Source of the DNA: JBCDHN01 sp965224535
Lineage (GTDB): Bacteria; Verrucomicrobiota; Verrucomicrobiia; Verrucomicrobiales; DEV007
Assembly: GCA_965224535.1 (NCBI GenBank)
Contig: CBDCZR010000003.1
Location: 248,001 to 312,000 of the forward strand
Length of the DNA stretch: 64,000 nt
Direction of reading: 5' to 3'
Shown: positions 26,277 to 35,446 of the stretch, one piece after another
How the letters are laid out: the number at the start of each line of letters is the position of its first letter
Position numbering within the stretch: position 1 is the stretch's first letter
Notes under the pieces: model-generated
Databases searched by the model: none
What the model saw: only the letters and a program-made list of their open reading frames with translations
What the model was told of the DNA's origin: nothing
Program-made: the position numbers and the translations under genes

Positions 26277-28362
26277 ATGATCGCCCGCGTCTTCGTCGCC
26301 ATTTTATGCTTATCCCTCACTGCCGTATCGAAGGAACGCCCGCCTAACATTGTGCTCATCAACTGCGATAACCCGGGCTACGGCGACCTGGGTTGCTACG
26401 GCTCCAAAATCCACCGCACGCCGAAAATCGACCAACTGGCTGGCGAGGGCATTCGCTTCACCGATTTTTACGCGGCCAGTCCCGTTTGCACCTCATCGCG
26501 GGCGGCGCTGCTTACCGACGGAAAATACGGCGACACCGTGGAAGAGCTGGATTGGTCCACCGGTGAAATTTTGAAAACTCTGGATGAAGCCGGCGTTGCG
26601 GACAACACGCTGGTTATTTGGACGGCCGACAATGGAGCGCCGCCGCCGCGGGGGATGGAGCATCACGGCAGCTTCGGGCCGCTGGTTGCCCGGCTGCGCT
26701 ACGATGCAACGGAGGGCGGGTTGCGCGTGCCGATGATCGCCCGCTGGCCTGGCCGGATTCCCGCCGGAAGCGAATGCGCCCAAGTGGCGACGAACATGGA
26801 TTTGTTCGCCACGCTCGCCAAATTGGCCGGCGCGGAGGTTCCGAACGATCGCGTTATCGACGGCAAGGACATCCTGACACTGCTACAAAACGAGCCGGGC
26901 GCGAAATCGCCGCATGAGGCGTTTTTCTACTACTTTGGCGGCCAGTTGCAGGCTGTGCGGTCAGGAAAATGGAAGCTGCACCTGGCGCTGGAAAAGCCGC
27001 TGGTTCAGCTCGGCATGGGCGAGCTGGGTTTTAGCGTGACGGGGCGTTACAACCGGATGTTTGGAGATGCGACGTCGGCGCGTCTACACGATCTGGAGAC
27101 GGATATCAGCGAGACCACCGACGTGGCGCAGCTCCATCCGGACGTCGTGGGCCGCTTGGAAATCCTAGCCGATAAGGCGCGGGCGGACATCGGAGACCTG
27201 GATCGGCCCGGGAAGCATGTTAGGCCGCCGGGAAAGGTGGAAAAGCCGGCGCCGCGACTTTTGGCGCAAAACGCGGAATCGCGGAAAAACGTGCTTTTCA
27301 TCGCCGCCGACGATTTGCGTCCGCAATTGGGCTGCTACGGCGCGAACGTCCTGACGCCGAACCTGGACGCACTGGCGAAACGCGGGATGGTCTTCAAGCG
27401 CGCCTACTGCCAAGCCGCCGTTTGCCGCGCCAGCCGGCTATCGCTGCTCACCGGCCGCCGGCCTGACACAACCAGAATTTTCACCAACGGCGGCCCGCTT
27501 TTTCGCACCCACGCGCCGGATTGGGTGACTCTGCCGCAGCACTTCAAGAATCACGGCTACCAAAGTCAGTCGTTAGGCAAAATCTTCCACGGAGCGTTCC
27601 AGGTTCGCAACAAATGGAACGACGCCAAATCCTGGAGCGTGGCGGAATGGTGGCCCGGCCCGCGCTACTACTACACGCCGGACGGTATTGCCGCGGCGCG
27701 CGCGGTTTTCGAGAAAAAACGGCCCAAACAAGGGCAATCCCTCGCCGGAACTGGTCGCGAAACTCACCCGCGGTTACGCGGCGTGCGTCAGCTACATCGA
27801 CGCTCAAGCCGGGCGCGTGCTCGATGAGTTGGACCGCCTGGGTTTGCGCGAAAACACGATCGTCGTCTTCTGGGGCGATCACGGTTATCATCTTGGGGAG
27901 AACGGAATTTGGGGCAAAGGCACGAATTTCGAGCTAACCACGCGCGTGCCGCTCATCCTAAGCGCGCCGGGCATGAAAGCGGCCGGAAGCAAGACCTCGG
28001 CGCTGGTGGAATTGGTCGATCTTTACCCCACGCTGAGCGAATTGGCGGGTCTGCCGGTGGCGTCGGAGTTGCAGGGAACCAGCTTCGCGCCTTTGCTGGA
28101 TGAACCCGGAAAAACCTGGAAAAAAGCCGCGTTTAGCCAGTATTTGCGCGGTGGCGTGATGGGACGCTCGATTCGCACGGAACGCTGGCGTTTCACGCGA
28201 TGGGCGAACGAACGGACCGGAAAAATCGCGGGATTGGAGCTCTACGATCAGCAAAACGACCCGGCCAACGACGTGAACCTGGCGGGGCGGGAGGAATTTG
28301 CGGAGTTGGTTGGTGAGCTTAGCCGAAAATTGGATGTGGGGTGGCGAGGCGCGCAGCCGTGA
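26277..28362 (+). pseudogene. two sulfatases fused in one frame, both with internal deletions, plus frameshift
   Basis: The first sulfatase has a signal peptide, an altered metal motif (LINCDNPGYGDLGCYG) and the C-T-S-S-R formylglycine motif, then jumps from AALLT to YGDTVEELDWSTGEIL, missing roughly 120 residues. It ends near 27250. The frame then continues straight into a second, iduronate-2-sulfatase-like sequence (NVLFIAADDLRPQLGCYG, C-R-A-S-R). Here a run of six As (27714-27719) shifts the frame; with five As it continues PSPELVAKLTRGYAACVSYI and on to the end at 28362. This copy also seems to lack about 80-100 residues. Probably two former neighbours fused by deletion. Confidence 0.75.
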
Positions 28363-28394
28363 ATCCCGGGGCGACGACTGCCAGTCGCCGCTAC

Positions 28395-29177
28395 CTACTC
28401 GTCCTTGTCCAGGTACTCCAGTTCCTTGCGCATGACCCGGCCCACGCGGTGTTTGGCCAGGTAAACCTGGGCGCTGGTGACGCCGAGTTCCTGACGCACT
28501 TCTTCCACCGCCCAACCTTTGACCACGTAGCAATAAAAAATTTGGTACTGGTGGGGCGAAACCTTGGCCTTGGTGCGCTTCAAAGCCATGTCCGTGAGGT
28601 TGCCCTTCCACTCGCGCTCCCAAATTTGCTCGAAGCCAAAATTCGAGTTGTCGGGGATCATGTCCATCGTCGCGGTGTTGCGGTCGTCGTAGGCGTCTTT
28701 GGGGCGGCCGTGGTAGACTTCCTGCTGCTTGCGGGTGCGAAACTGGTCGGCAATTCGCCACCGGGTCTGGTTCATGAGCCAGGCTTTGAACGAGCCGCCG
28801 TCGCGGGTGAAATTTTTCTTCCGCATGTTCTTGGCAACGCGGATAAACGTCTCCTGGACGACTTCGTTTGCCTCGGTTTCGCTCAAGCCGGCCTTGCAGG
28901 CGACTTTGAAGACGAAGCTGGAGTAGGTGCGGAAAAATTCGTCCCAACTGGCTTGGTCGTCCCAATCCTTGAGCTTCTGGATCAGGGTCTTGCGCGTTGC
29001 CGGGTAGTTGAAGCCCTTGCTCTTTTTGCGCGGAGCGCCCTTTTTGCTGGCCGGCTTTTCGGGCTCGGCCTCGGCTTTGGGTTTAGCCTCCGTTTTTGCC
29101 TCAGCGCCGCTTTTGGCCTTGGTTTTGGCCGTGGACTTCGCTTTGGCCTTGGTTTTTTTCGCTGGTTTTTCGCTCAA
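28395..29177 (-). CDS. ECF-type RNA polymerase sigma factor with Lys/Ala-rich tail
   Basis: 260 aa. Residues 1-55 are a low-complexity Lys/Ala/Glu tail. Region 2 follows (WDEFFRTYSSFVFKVACKAG, ANEVVQETFIRVAKNM, SFKAWLMNQTRWRIADQFRT), then region 4 (VSPHQYQIFYCYVVKGWAVE, EVRQELGVTSAQVYLAKHRV). This form is common in Verrucomicrobia and Planctomycetes. No anti-sigma gene is adjacent. It is divergent from gluconokinase; the 216-base spacer shows no clear promoter. Confidence 0.88.
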   Translation of the reverse strand: MSEKPAKKTKAKAKSTAKTKAKSGAEAKTEAKPKAEAEPEKPASKKGAPRKKSKGFNYPATRKTLIQKLKDWDDQASWDEFFRTYSSFVFKVACKAGLSETEANEVVQETFIRVAKNMRKKNFTRDGGSFKAWLMNQTRWRIADQFRTRKQQEVYHGRPKDAYDDRNTATMDMIPDNSNFGFEQIWEREWKGNLTDMALKRTKAKVSPHQYQIFYCYVVKGWAVEEVRQELGVTSAQVYLAKHRVGRVMRKELEYLDKDE

Positions 29178-29393
29178 AACGTCGACTGCGGGTTTTTGGG
29201 TTTGAAAGAACTACCTTGACGGAAAACCGCTCAAATGTCACCAAATCTTCGGTCTCAGTTTGATGAACTTCAAGTTTTTCGAATACACGGTTTATCGGCT
29301 CAAACGCTCGAATCGCTTCCTGGTTGTGAGGACAGGGGGTATTGCGGGCGTTTTTGAGGTCTACGAGACCGGAAATTCCACCTCCGCCGCCCC

Positions 29394-29915
29394 ATGAGCC
29401 GCAGCGTCGTTCTCATGGGCGTGTCCGGCTGCGGCAAGAGCACCGTGGGCGAAATTCTGGCCCAACGCAGCGGCGGCGCCTATTTTGACGGCGATGACTT
29501 TCATCCGCCGGAAAACGTGGAGAAAATGCGCTCCGCCGTCCCCTTGACCGATGACGACCGCAAAGGCTGGTTCGACGCCTTGGGCGACCTCCTCACCGAA
29601 CGCAAAAAACTGGAAGAGTGGACGTTTTTGGCCTGTTCCGCGCTGCGGCGCCGGTATCGCGACCAATTGCGCCAAGCGGACCCGAAATTGCGTTTCGTGC
29701 TTCTGCGAGGGTCTTTTGAGCTGATTCAGGCACGAATGCAAGCGCGCGAGGGGCACTATATGCCGGCAAGTCTGCTGCGCAGCCAGTTTGAGGCGCTGGA
29801 GGAACCGGATGCGGACGAAAACGTGCCGGTCGTGGAAATCGACCGCACGCCTGAAGAAATTGCCGACGAAGTTTGGGCCCGGCTTAGCGAACCTCCTCCA
29901 ACGCGCTCGCGCTAA
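29394..29915 (+). CDS. gntK: gluconokinase
   Basis: Phosphorylates gluconate to 6-phosphogluconate, feeding the pentose-phosphate pathway. 173 aa, normal for GntK. The P-loop is MGVSGCGKSTVGE near the N-terminus, followed by FDGDDFHPPENVEKM, ACSALRRRYRDQL and the Arg-rich lid with GHYMPASLLRSQFEALE. The gene overlaps the convergent lipoprotein gene by 32 bases. No gluconate transporter or regulator is nearby. Confidence 0.93.
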   Translation: MSRSVVLMGVSGCGKSTVGEILAQRSGGAYFDGDDFHPPENVEKMRSAVPLTDDDRKGWFDALGDLLTERKKLEEWTFLACSALRRRYRDQLRQADPKLRFVLLRGSFELIQARMQAREGHYMPASLLRSQFEALEEPDADENVPVVEIDRTPEEIADEVWARLSEPPPTRSR

Positions 29916-30162
29916 CGAATGCGTTGACCCCGTTTTCAGCATCCACCAGCACGTAGCTGCCCGCGTCTTCCACGATTTTCACCTTCGTTCCCGGCGGCAA
30001 CTGGCCATCCGGCGGCCGGGATTGTTGGGGACCGCCGGTGTAGTATTCGGTCGCCATTTTCACGGTGTGGGTCCACTGCGCGCCGGCGTCGGTCTTGTCG
30101 CCCTGGCAACCCATGCCGAGCGCAACGGCGAGAACGAGCAAAAGTTGAGTCGCGATTTTCAT
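29884..30162 (-). CDS. small lipoprotein with SH3-like domain
   Basis: 92 aa. Signal peptide with lipobox (VALGMGC, Cys19), then a short region resembling a bacterial SH3-like fold (PPGTKVKIVEDAGSYVLVDA). Predicted to be anchored to a membrane on the periplasmic side. Its 3' end overlaps the 3' end of gntK on the other strand. No specific function can be assigned. Confidence 0.6.
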   Translation of the reverse strand: MKIATQLLLVLAVALGMGCQGDKTDAGAQWTHTVKMATEYYTGGPQQSRPPDGQLPPGTKVKIVEDAGSYVLVDAENGVNAFVSASALEEVR

Positions 30163-30265
30163 CCTGACAGCGTAACCGCCAAATCGCGCAATTTCCAGCT
30201 CCGGCGTGCCTAACGGGTCACTTTCGCTTTTGCGCCGGCCAAGTTTTCACGATAAAAGCTGGCTA

Positions 30266-30916
30266 ATGACCGACGACGACAGGATTCGCCGCAAAAACCG
30301 CCGCCTTGGCAAAACCGCCGCGCTGCTGATGCGGCTGGTCACCTCCACGATGCGGGTGAAATTGCACGATCATTGCGGCTTTCTCTCGAAGCGGCCCGAT
30401 CATCCGCTCATTCACGCGCTGTGGCACAACGGCATTTTCTCCTGGCCGTATGTCTACCGCAAAAACTGGGACGACCGCAGCGGCGCGGCCATGACGAGCA
30501 CGAGCAAAGACGGCGAAATCGTCGCCGCGGCGTTGGAAAGCTTTGGAATCGCGCCAGTTCGCGGCTCGAACTCTCGGCGCGGGGCCGCGGCCATTATCGA
30601 GCTGAAAAAGTGGCTCAAAAACGGGCATGACATCGCCATAACTCCGGACGGGCCGCGCGGTCCGAAGCACATTCTTCAACCCGGGATCGTCATTTTGGCG
30701 CAAAAAAGCCGCGTCCCGATCATCCCGTTTCGTTTTGAGTACAACAACCCCTGGAGGCTCAAAACCTGGGACGAATTCCAGATTCCCAAGCCTTTTTCCC
30801 GCGTCGACGTTCATCTGGGCCCCTACCTGGAAATTCCCGCCAAAATGACCGAGGAGGAGTTCGAAACGCAACGGATTCGGGTGGAAAAATCGCTTTGCGG
30901 GCAGGCCGAAACGTGA
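30266..30916 (+). CDS. DUF374 / lysophospholipid acyltransferase-like protein
   Basis: 216 aa, related to the LpxL/lysophospholipid acyltransferase group. The family pattern is HALWHNGIFSWPYV (with the H-x4 motif altered), TSTSKDGEIVAAALESFGIA, VRGSNSRRGAAAIIELKKWL and DIAITPDGPRGPK. DUF374 proteins probably acylate a lipid, possibly lipid A or a relative. I used the internal ATG at 30266; an upstream start would add 20 residues with no family similarity. Confidence 0.82.
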   Translation: MTDDDRIRRKNRRLGKTAALLMRLVTSTMRVKLHDHCGFLSKRPDHPLIHALWHNGIFSWPYVYRKNWDDRSGAAMTSTSKDGEIVAAALESFGIAPVRGSNSRRGAAAIIELKKWLKNGHDIAITPDGPRGPKHILQPGIVILAQKSRVPIIPFRFEYNNPWRLKTWDEFQIPKPFSRVDVHLGPYLEIPAKMTEEEFETQRIRVEKSLCGQAET

Positions 30917-30996
30917 TCGCGGATTTTGGCGCCGGCAGACGATTGCGCTGGTGCTTTTCGTCTTGAAATCCGTTGGGCGACCTGCTCATTGTCTGC

Positions 30997-31638
30997 GTGA
31001 CCGTTGCCGCCCCCAGATCCTCGACTAAGCGCCCTCCAAATTGGGCCGAAGTTGTTGCGCAAGGCGGTCATGTCACTCTTCACGGGATGACTTGGGACGA
31101 CTATCGGAGGTTCGACGCTCACTTCGAAAAACTTGGCTTTGGGCGGGTTAGTTTTTTTGATGGAATCCTCGAAATCATGGCGCTGTCAGAACTTCACGAA
31201 ACGATTCGGGCTACGTTGGAGTGGTTGATCCAAAACTACGCCATTTGGCAGGGCATGAAGATTCACACCAAGGGGCAGGCCACCATCGGCAGCCGTAGGA
31301 AAAATGCCGGAAAGGAACCCGATGGCTCCTTTTGGTTTGGACGCATCCCCGAGCCTGGCGAACCCGCCGATCTCGTTTTGGAGATTGTCGTTTCCTCACC
31401 TCCCGGCATCGACAAACTGATTTTTTTCGCCCGGTTCGCCATCCCGGAGCTGTGGATTTGGGAAAACGAGCGCATTCAGATTCACGTTTTGAAAAAAGAC
31501 GGAAAGGGTTACAAACGCGCGAAGCGAAGCCAGGTTTTTCCCGATTTGGACCTCGCCGTGCTGGAGCGATGCGCGTTGTTGCCGGAGTTGGGCCAAGCGG
31601 TGCAAGAATTCCGCGACGCCATCGAAGCCGCAAAGTGA
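30997..31638 (+). CDS. Uma2-family (DUF820) PD-(D/E)XK-fold protein, copy 1
   Basis: Restriction-endonuclease-fold protein of unknown role. Family features: MTWDDYRRFDAHFEKLGFGR, ISFFDG-like VSFFDGILEIMALSELHE, KEPDGSFWF, ADLVLEIVVSSP, and FARFAIPELWIWENERIQIH, with the D and E/Q of the nuclease core. It is about 60% similar by eye to the second copy at 33636-34250, with a membrane-protein and glycosyltransferase pair between. The start is set at GTG 30997 by comparison with that copy; a TTG lies 24 bases upstream. Confidence 0.82.
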   Translation: MTVAAPRSSTKRPPNWAEVVAQGGHVTLHGMTWDDYRRFDAHFEKLGFGRVSFFDGILEIMALSELHETIRATLEWLIQNYAIWQGMKIHTKGQATIGSRRKNAGKEPDGSFWFGRIPEPGEPADLVLEIVVSSPPGIDKLIFFARFAIPELWIWENERIQIHVLKKDGKGYKRAKRSQVFPDLDLAVLERCALLPELGQAVQEFRDAIEAAK

Positions 31639-31728
31639 GCGGGCAACGAATCCCGCTCCAACCGCGCGATGTCGGCTGGCGCTTGAAATCCGTCCACAAA
31701 CTGGCCTCAGTTAGGAAGAACCTGGAAA

Positions 31729-32310
31729 ATGTCCTCCTTCATCGACACCGCGGAGTTACAGACCCATTTGGCCGCTTTCAAGCACACGCTGGTCATCGTT
31801 ACCGCGTGGTTGGCGCTTTTCCTCTACGGGTGGACCATGGTGCGGCTGGCGCTGGAAAATCTCCCTTCCCCGCGGCCGCGATTGCTGTGGACCATCGGCT
31901 GCCTGCTCTACGCCGCGCACGTGGCCAGCGCGTTTGAATCGCACTTTCAGTGGAGCCACGCCGTGGCCTATCGGGAGACGGAAATGCGCTCCATGGCCGT
32001 GACCGGCGTCCGCGCGGGATGGGGAATTTGGCTCAACTACCTCTTCGGCGTCGTTTGGCTGGCGGACACCATTTGGTGGTATGCGGTGGGCGACGAACGT
32101 TACCGAAAACGCCGGACCGCGGTGTTTTGGCTGCTGCACGGCTTCATCCTTTTCATGATGTTCAACGGCGCCTTCGTCTTCGTGGACCGATGGGCTCGCT
32201 GGCCGGGATTGGTCTTGTTTTTGGTGAGTCTTTGGGCCGTGTTCACCGTCTCACGCCGAAAAATTCCGAGTTCCACGAGCGAAATTCCAAACAATCTCGA
32301 AACCTCATGA
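31729..32310 (+). CDS. polytopic membrane protein, function unknown
   Basis: 193 aa with about four to five helices (TLVIVTAWLALFLYGWTMVR, LLWTIGCLLYAAHVASAF, WGIWLNYLFGVVWLADTIWW, VFWLLHGFILFMMFNGAFVF, WPGLVLFLVSLWAVFTV). Conserved-looking His and Glu residues (AAHVASAFESHFQWSHAVAY) suggest a metal or haem site, but I do not recognise the family. Its TGA overlaps the ATG of the glycosyltransferase gene, so the two are translationally coupled. Confidence 0.65.
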   Translation: MSSFIDTAELQTHLAAFKHTLVIVTAWLALFLYGWTMVRLALENLPSPRPRLLWTIGCLLYAAHVASAFESHFQWSHAVAYRETEMRSMAVTGVRAGWGIWLNYLFGVVWLADTIWWYAVGDERYRKRRTAVFWLLHGFILFMMFNGAFVFVDRWARWPGLVLFLVSLWAVFTVSRRKIPSSTSEIPNNLETS

Positions 32311-33620
32311 CTCCCGCGCAGCAAAAAATCGTCTTCGTCACCGCCGGCGGGGCGGGGATGTACTGCGGCAGTTGCATGCGGGACAACACCCTGGTTAGGA
32401 ACCTGACTCGCGGGGGTTGGGACGTGGAACTGGTGCCGGCTTACACGCCGGTGACGACCGATGAGGAGGACGTGAGCGCCGATCGCGTCGTCCTGGGCGG
32501 CATCAACATGTATCTCGCCCAAAACGTGCCCCTGTTTCGCCATCTGCCGGTGTGGCTAACCGGTTGGCTCGACCGGCCAGGCCTGCTTCGCCGGGCAACC
32601 AGCGGCGCGGTGCAGGTGGATGGCGCAAAACTCGGTCCCATGACGCTGGCGACGGTCAAGGGCGAGGCTGGGGCGCAACGCCGCGAACACCGCAAATTCG
32701 TCCGCTGGCTCAAGGAAGAATCCCGGCCGGGACTCATCAACCTAACCAACCTGCTGATCGGCGGATGCATCCCGCTCATCAAGCGCGAAATGCCCGGCGT
32801 GCCCGTTTTGGTGACCTTGCAAGGCGACGACCTTTTCCTGGATCAACTCACCGAACCGTGGCGAAGCCGCGTCATCGCCCAATTGCGCGAGTTAGCCCGC
32901 GAGGTAGACGGATTCGTCACTTTCAGCCGGTTTTACGCCGATTTCATGGGTGAGCTGTTAGGCGTCTCGGCCGATAAATTTCACCTCGTCCCGCTGGGTG
33001 TCGAATCGAGCGATTTTCACGTGCTTGACCGAATTCCCAACCGGCCGCCGACGATCGGTTTTTTCGCCCGAATCAGCCCCGAGAAGGGTTTTCATCACTT
33101 CATCGACGGATTTGTGAATTTGGCCGCAAAATCGGGGATGGAGGAGGCCAGAATCCGCGCCGGAGGTTGGTTGGGGACGCAACATCGCGAGTTTTTCCAG
33201 GCTCAGCTCGGAAAACTGGAAGCGGCCGGCTTGGAATCCAGGTTTACCTGCATTGGCAGCACGGACCGGGCCGGAAAGCTGCGTTTTTTCCAGGAAATCG
33301 ACGTTTTTTCCGTTCCAACGCAGTTTTTGGAACCCAAGGGACTCTACGTGCTCGAAGCGCTCGCCGCCGGCCTTCCGGTCGTGCAACCGCGCCACGGAGC
33401 TTTCCCGGAATTGCTCGACGGCGTGGCTGCCAGCCGGTTGGTGGAGCCCGGCAACGCGGCGGAACTCGCTGAAGCCTGGCACGAGATCCTAACCGGCGAA
33501 CCTCTCGTCACCGACCGCCAACGCATCGCCGAAACCAACTCGGCCCAGCGCATGGCGGAGGCCACGGCCGAAATTTACCGCGGATTTCTTGACCTGGACG
33601 AATTGGCTCCGGTGACCTAA
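32307..33620 (+). CDS. GT4-type glycosyltransferase
   Basis: 437-aa GT-B fold glycosyltransferase. N-terminal acceptor domain with IVFVTAGGAGMYCGSCMRDN; C-terminal nucleotide-sugar domain with IGFFARISPEKGFHHFIDGF, then VPTQFLEPKGLYVLEALAAG and LPVVQPRHGAFPEL, carrying the ExxxxxxxE-like motif. It acts in the cytoplasm on an unknown acceptor. ATG overlaps the stop of the membrane protein upstream. The longer open frame upstream is only readthrough of that gene in another frame. Confidence 0.88.
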   Translation: MTPAQQKIVFVTAGGAGMYCGSCMRDNTLVRNLTRGGWDVELVPAYTPVTTDEEDVSADRVVLGGINMYLAQNVPLFRHLPVWLTGWLDRPGLLRRATSGAVQVDGAKLGPMTLATVKGEAGAQRREHRKFVRWLKEESRPGLINLTNLLIGGCIPLIKREMPGVPVLVTLQGDDLFLDQLTEPWRSRVIAQLRELAREVDGFVTFSRFYADFMGELLGVSADKFHLVPLGVESSDFHVLDRIPNRPPTIGFFARISPEKGFHHFIDGFVNLAAKSGMEEARIRAGGWLGTQHREFFQAQLGKLEAAGLESRFTCIGSTDRAGKLRFFQEIDVFSVPTQFLEPKGLYVLEALAAGLPVVQPRHGAFPELLDGVAASRLVEPGNAAELAEAWHEILTGEPLVTDRQRIAETNSAQRMAEATAEIYRGFLDLDELAPVT

Positions 33621-33635
33621 CCTGCCAGCCAAGTC

Positions 33636-34250
33636 ATGAGCGCAAAAACAAAGCTCCCCAATTGGGACGAAGCGGTTGCGGCCGGAGGTCACATCGTGCT
33701 TTACGGCACGACTTGGGAAACCTACGAACAGTTCGATGCTTACTTCGAGGAGTTAAGCTTCGGGCGGGTCAGCTACTGCGACGGAATCCTTGAAATCATG
33801 CCGAATTCAAAGCTTCACGAACGGATGAAAGTCAATCTGGCAAGGCTCATCCAAGATTATGCCCTGTGGATGGGGCATGACTTTTCAAGCGCGGGACAAG
33901 CCACCATTGGCGAGCAGGAAAAGGATGCGAGCAAAGAGCCGGACGACTCTTTTTGGTTCAATCGTGAAATGGACGAACGTGCCGACTTAATCCTGGAAGT
34001 CGTGATAACCTCTCCTGCCATCGAAAAGCAGAGTTTCTATGCCCGGTTTGGCATCCCGGAGCTTTGGATTTGGGAGGATGGAAGGATCCAGGTTTGGCTT
34101 CTGAAAAAGGACGGCAAAGGCTACAAAAAATCGAAGCGAAGCCAAATTTTCCCGAATCTCGACCTCCGGCTCATGGAGCGATGCGCGCAATCCGAGATTT
34201 TGAGCCAAGCAATCCGGGAATTCCGAAGAGGTCTCGAAGCCGGTGCTTAA
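33636..34250 (+). CDS. Uma2-family (DUF820) PD-(D/E)XK-fold protein, copy 2
   Basis: 204-aa paralogue of 30997-31638. Core motifs: TTWETYEQFDAYFEELSFGR, VSYCDGILEIMPNSKLHERM, ASKEPDDSFWF, ADLILEVVITSP, YARFGIPELWIWEDGRIQVW, LLKKDGKGYKKSKRSQIFPN. The two copies share the C-terminal KKDGKGYK(R/K)xKRSQ(V/I)FP motif, so they come from a duplication. The CPBP protease gene begins 8 bases before its stop. Confidence 0.85.
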   Translation: MSAKTKLPNWDEAVAAGGHIVLYGTTWETYEQFDAYFEELSFGRVSYCDGILEIMPNSKLHERMKVNLARLIQDYALWMGHDFSSAGQATIGEQEKDASKEPDDSFWFNREMDERADLILEVVITSPAIEKQSFYARFGIPELWIWEDGRIQVWLLKKDGKGYKKSKRSQIFPNLDLRLMERCAQSEILSQAIREFRRGLEAGA

Positions 34251-35358
34251 GCTCCTCAAAAACGACATCTTCAAGGTCCTGGTCTACGTCGCCGCCGTCA
34301 TCGTGACCGGCGCGTCGTTGGCGCCGGTTTTCTATGATTGGGGCAAAACCGCGGTGGAGGAGGCCCGCTTTGAAGGCAAGCCGATTCCCGTCCTTAAGGT
34401 CGATCTCCACGCAGAGCTAAAGCGCGCCAGCTTGCCCCGCTACTGGAACCGCGCCATGCAGCTTAGCGCCTTGGTTTACCTGCTGCCGCTGATGGCTTGG
34501 TTGAACGTCCCGGCGCGGGAAATCCTCCAACTGCGGCGCAACCCGCGGCGATTTCGCGATTTCGGCTTCGGCTTTGCCATCGCCGCGTTGTGGATGGCGG
34601 CTGTGGGTCTGGCGCTGCTGAAGTTCGACGTCTTTGCGCTGCAAGAATCTCGCCCGCCGCTGGGCAAAATTTTGCACCAGTGGTTGCTCACCGCGCTCGT
34701 CGTGGCCGTGCTGGAGGAGTTTTTCTTCCGCGGCTGCCTCATGGGCCTAACCATGCGCAAAACCCGGCGAATCGGCGTCCTGCTCTTCGTTTCCACCTTT
34801 TTTGCCGCGGTCCATTTTCTGAAGCCGCCAGAGCAATACACCATCACCGTCCCGCGCGACATCGTCGCCAAACGCGAGTCCGGGGGGAACGAAATCGCTA
34901 TTTCGCGGGGCTCGCAGCTCCTCCTGCACAATCCGTTCGACGACCTGCGGATCGACCTGTTGGACGGCGACAAAACGCATCGCATCCTGCTCGACGAAGC
35001 CGACCGCGGCATCACCGGCATCGACGGCGTGAAGCGGGACACCGGTTTTTGGCTTTTGGGCCGGATTTTCGCCAAATTTCGCGATCCGCGCTTCATCGTG
35101 GCCGAATTCGCGACGCTTTTCCTCATCGGTTGGATTTTGGGCTACACGCGGCTCAAAACGCGATCGCTCTGGCTCGCCATCGGCCTTCACGCCGGCTGGA
35201 TCTTCGCCTACGAATCGTTCCGAACCATGACGGCGAAGGTTATGACCGGCACGCAGCCGTGGATCGGCGATGATTTGAAGAGCGGCTTGCTGGCGATTTG
35301 GATCGTGACGCTAACCGGCGTCCTAACCTGGATGTGGCTGAAGGCCACCGAGCGTTAA
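34243..35358 (+). CDS. CPBP-family intramembrane metalloprotease (Abi/CAAX type) with large insert
   Basis: 371 aa, multi-pass. The protease motifs are VLEEFFFRGCLMG (EExxxR), then FFAAVHFL (FxxxxH) and later LAIGLHAGWIFAYES. Between motifs two and three is an unusual ~75-residue hydrophilic segment (residues ~205-285), predicted to be extracytoplasmic. CPBP members cleave prenylated or bacteriocin-like substrates or serve as immunity proteins; the substrate here is unknown. GTG start at 34243 overlaps the Uma2 gene. Confidence 0.82.
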   Translation: MLKLLKNDIFKVLVYVAAVIVTGASLAPVFYDWGKTAVEEARFEGKPIPVLKVDLHAELKRASLPRYWNRAMQLSALVYLLPLMAWLNVPAREILQLRRNPRRFRDFGFGFAIAALWMAAVGLALLKFDVFALQESRPPLGKILHQWLLTALVVAVLEEFFFRGCLMGLTMRKTRRIGVLLFVSTFFAAVHFLKPPEQYTITVPRDIVAKRESGGNEIAISRGSQLLLHNPFDDLRIDLLDGDKTHRILLDEADRGITGIDGVKRDTGFWLLGRIFAKFRDPRFIVAEFATLFLIGWILGYTRLKTRSLWLAIGLHAGWIFAYESFRTMTAKVMTGTQPWIGDDLKSGLLAIWIVTLTGVLTWMWLKATER

Positions 35359-35370
35359 TTCTGCAACCGC

Positions 35371-35402
35371 GGGGCAACGGGGCAACGGGGCAACGGGGCA
35401 AC
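35371..35402. repeat. 8-bp tandem repeat (GGGGCAAC x4), G-quadruplex candidate
   Basis: Four perfect head-to-tail copies of GGGGCAAC lie between the CPBP protease stop and the methyltransferase start (ATG at 35447). Four G4 tracts with 4-base loops on the plus strand meet the usual quadruplex pattern, and the copy number could vary by slippage. Confidence 0.85.
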
Positions 35403-35446
35403 CTTAGGCGTTGTGCATCCGCCGCGGTTGTGACTTAATCGAAGGT

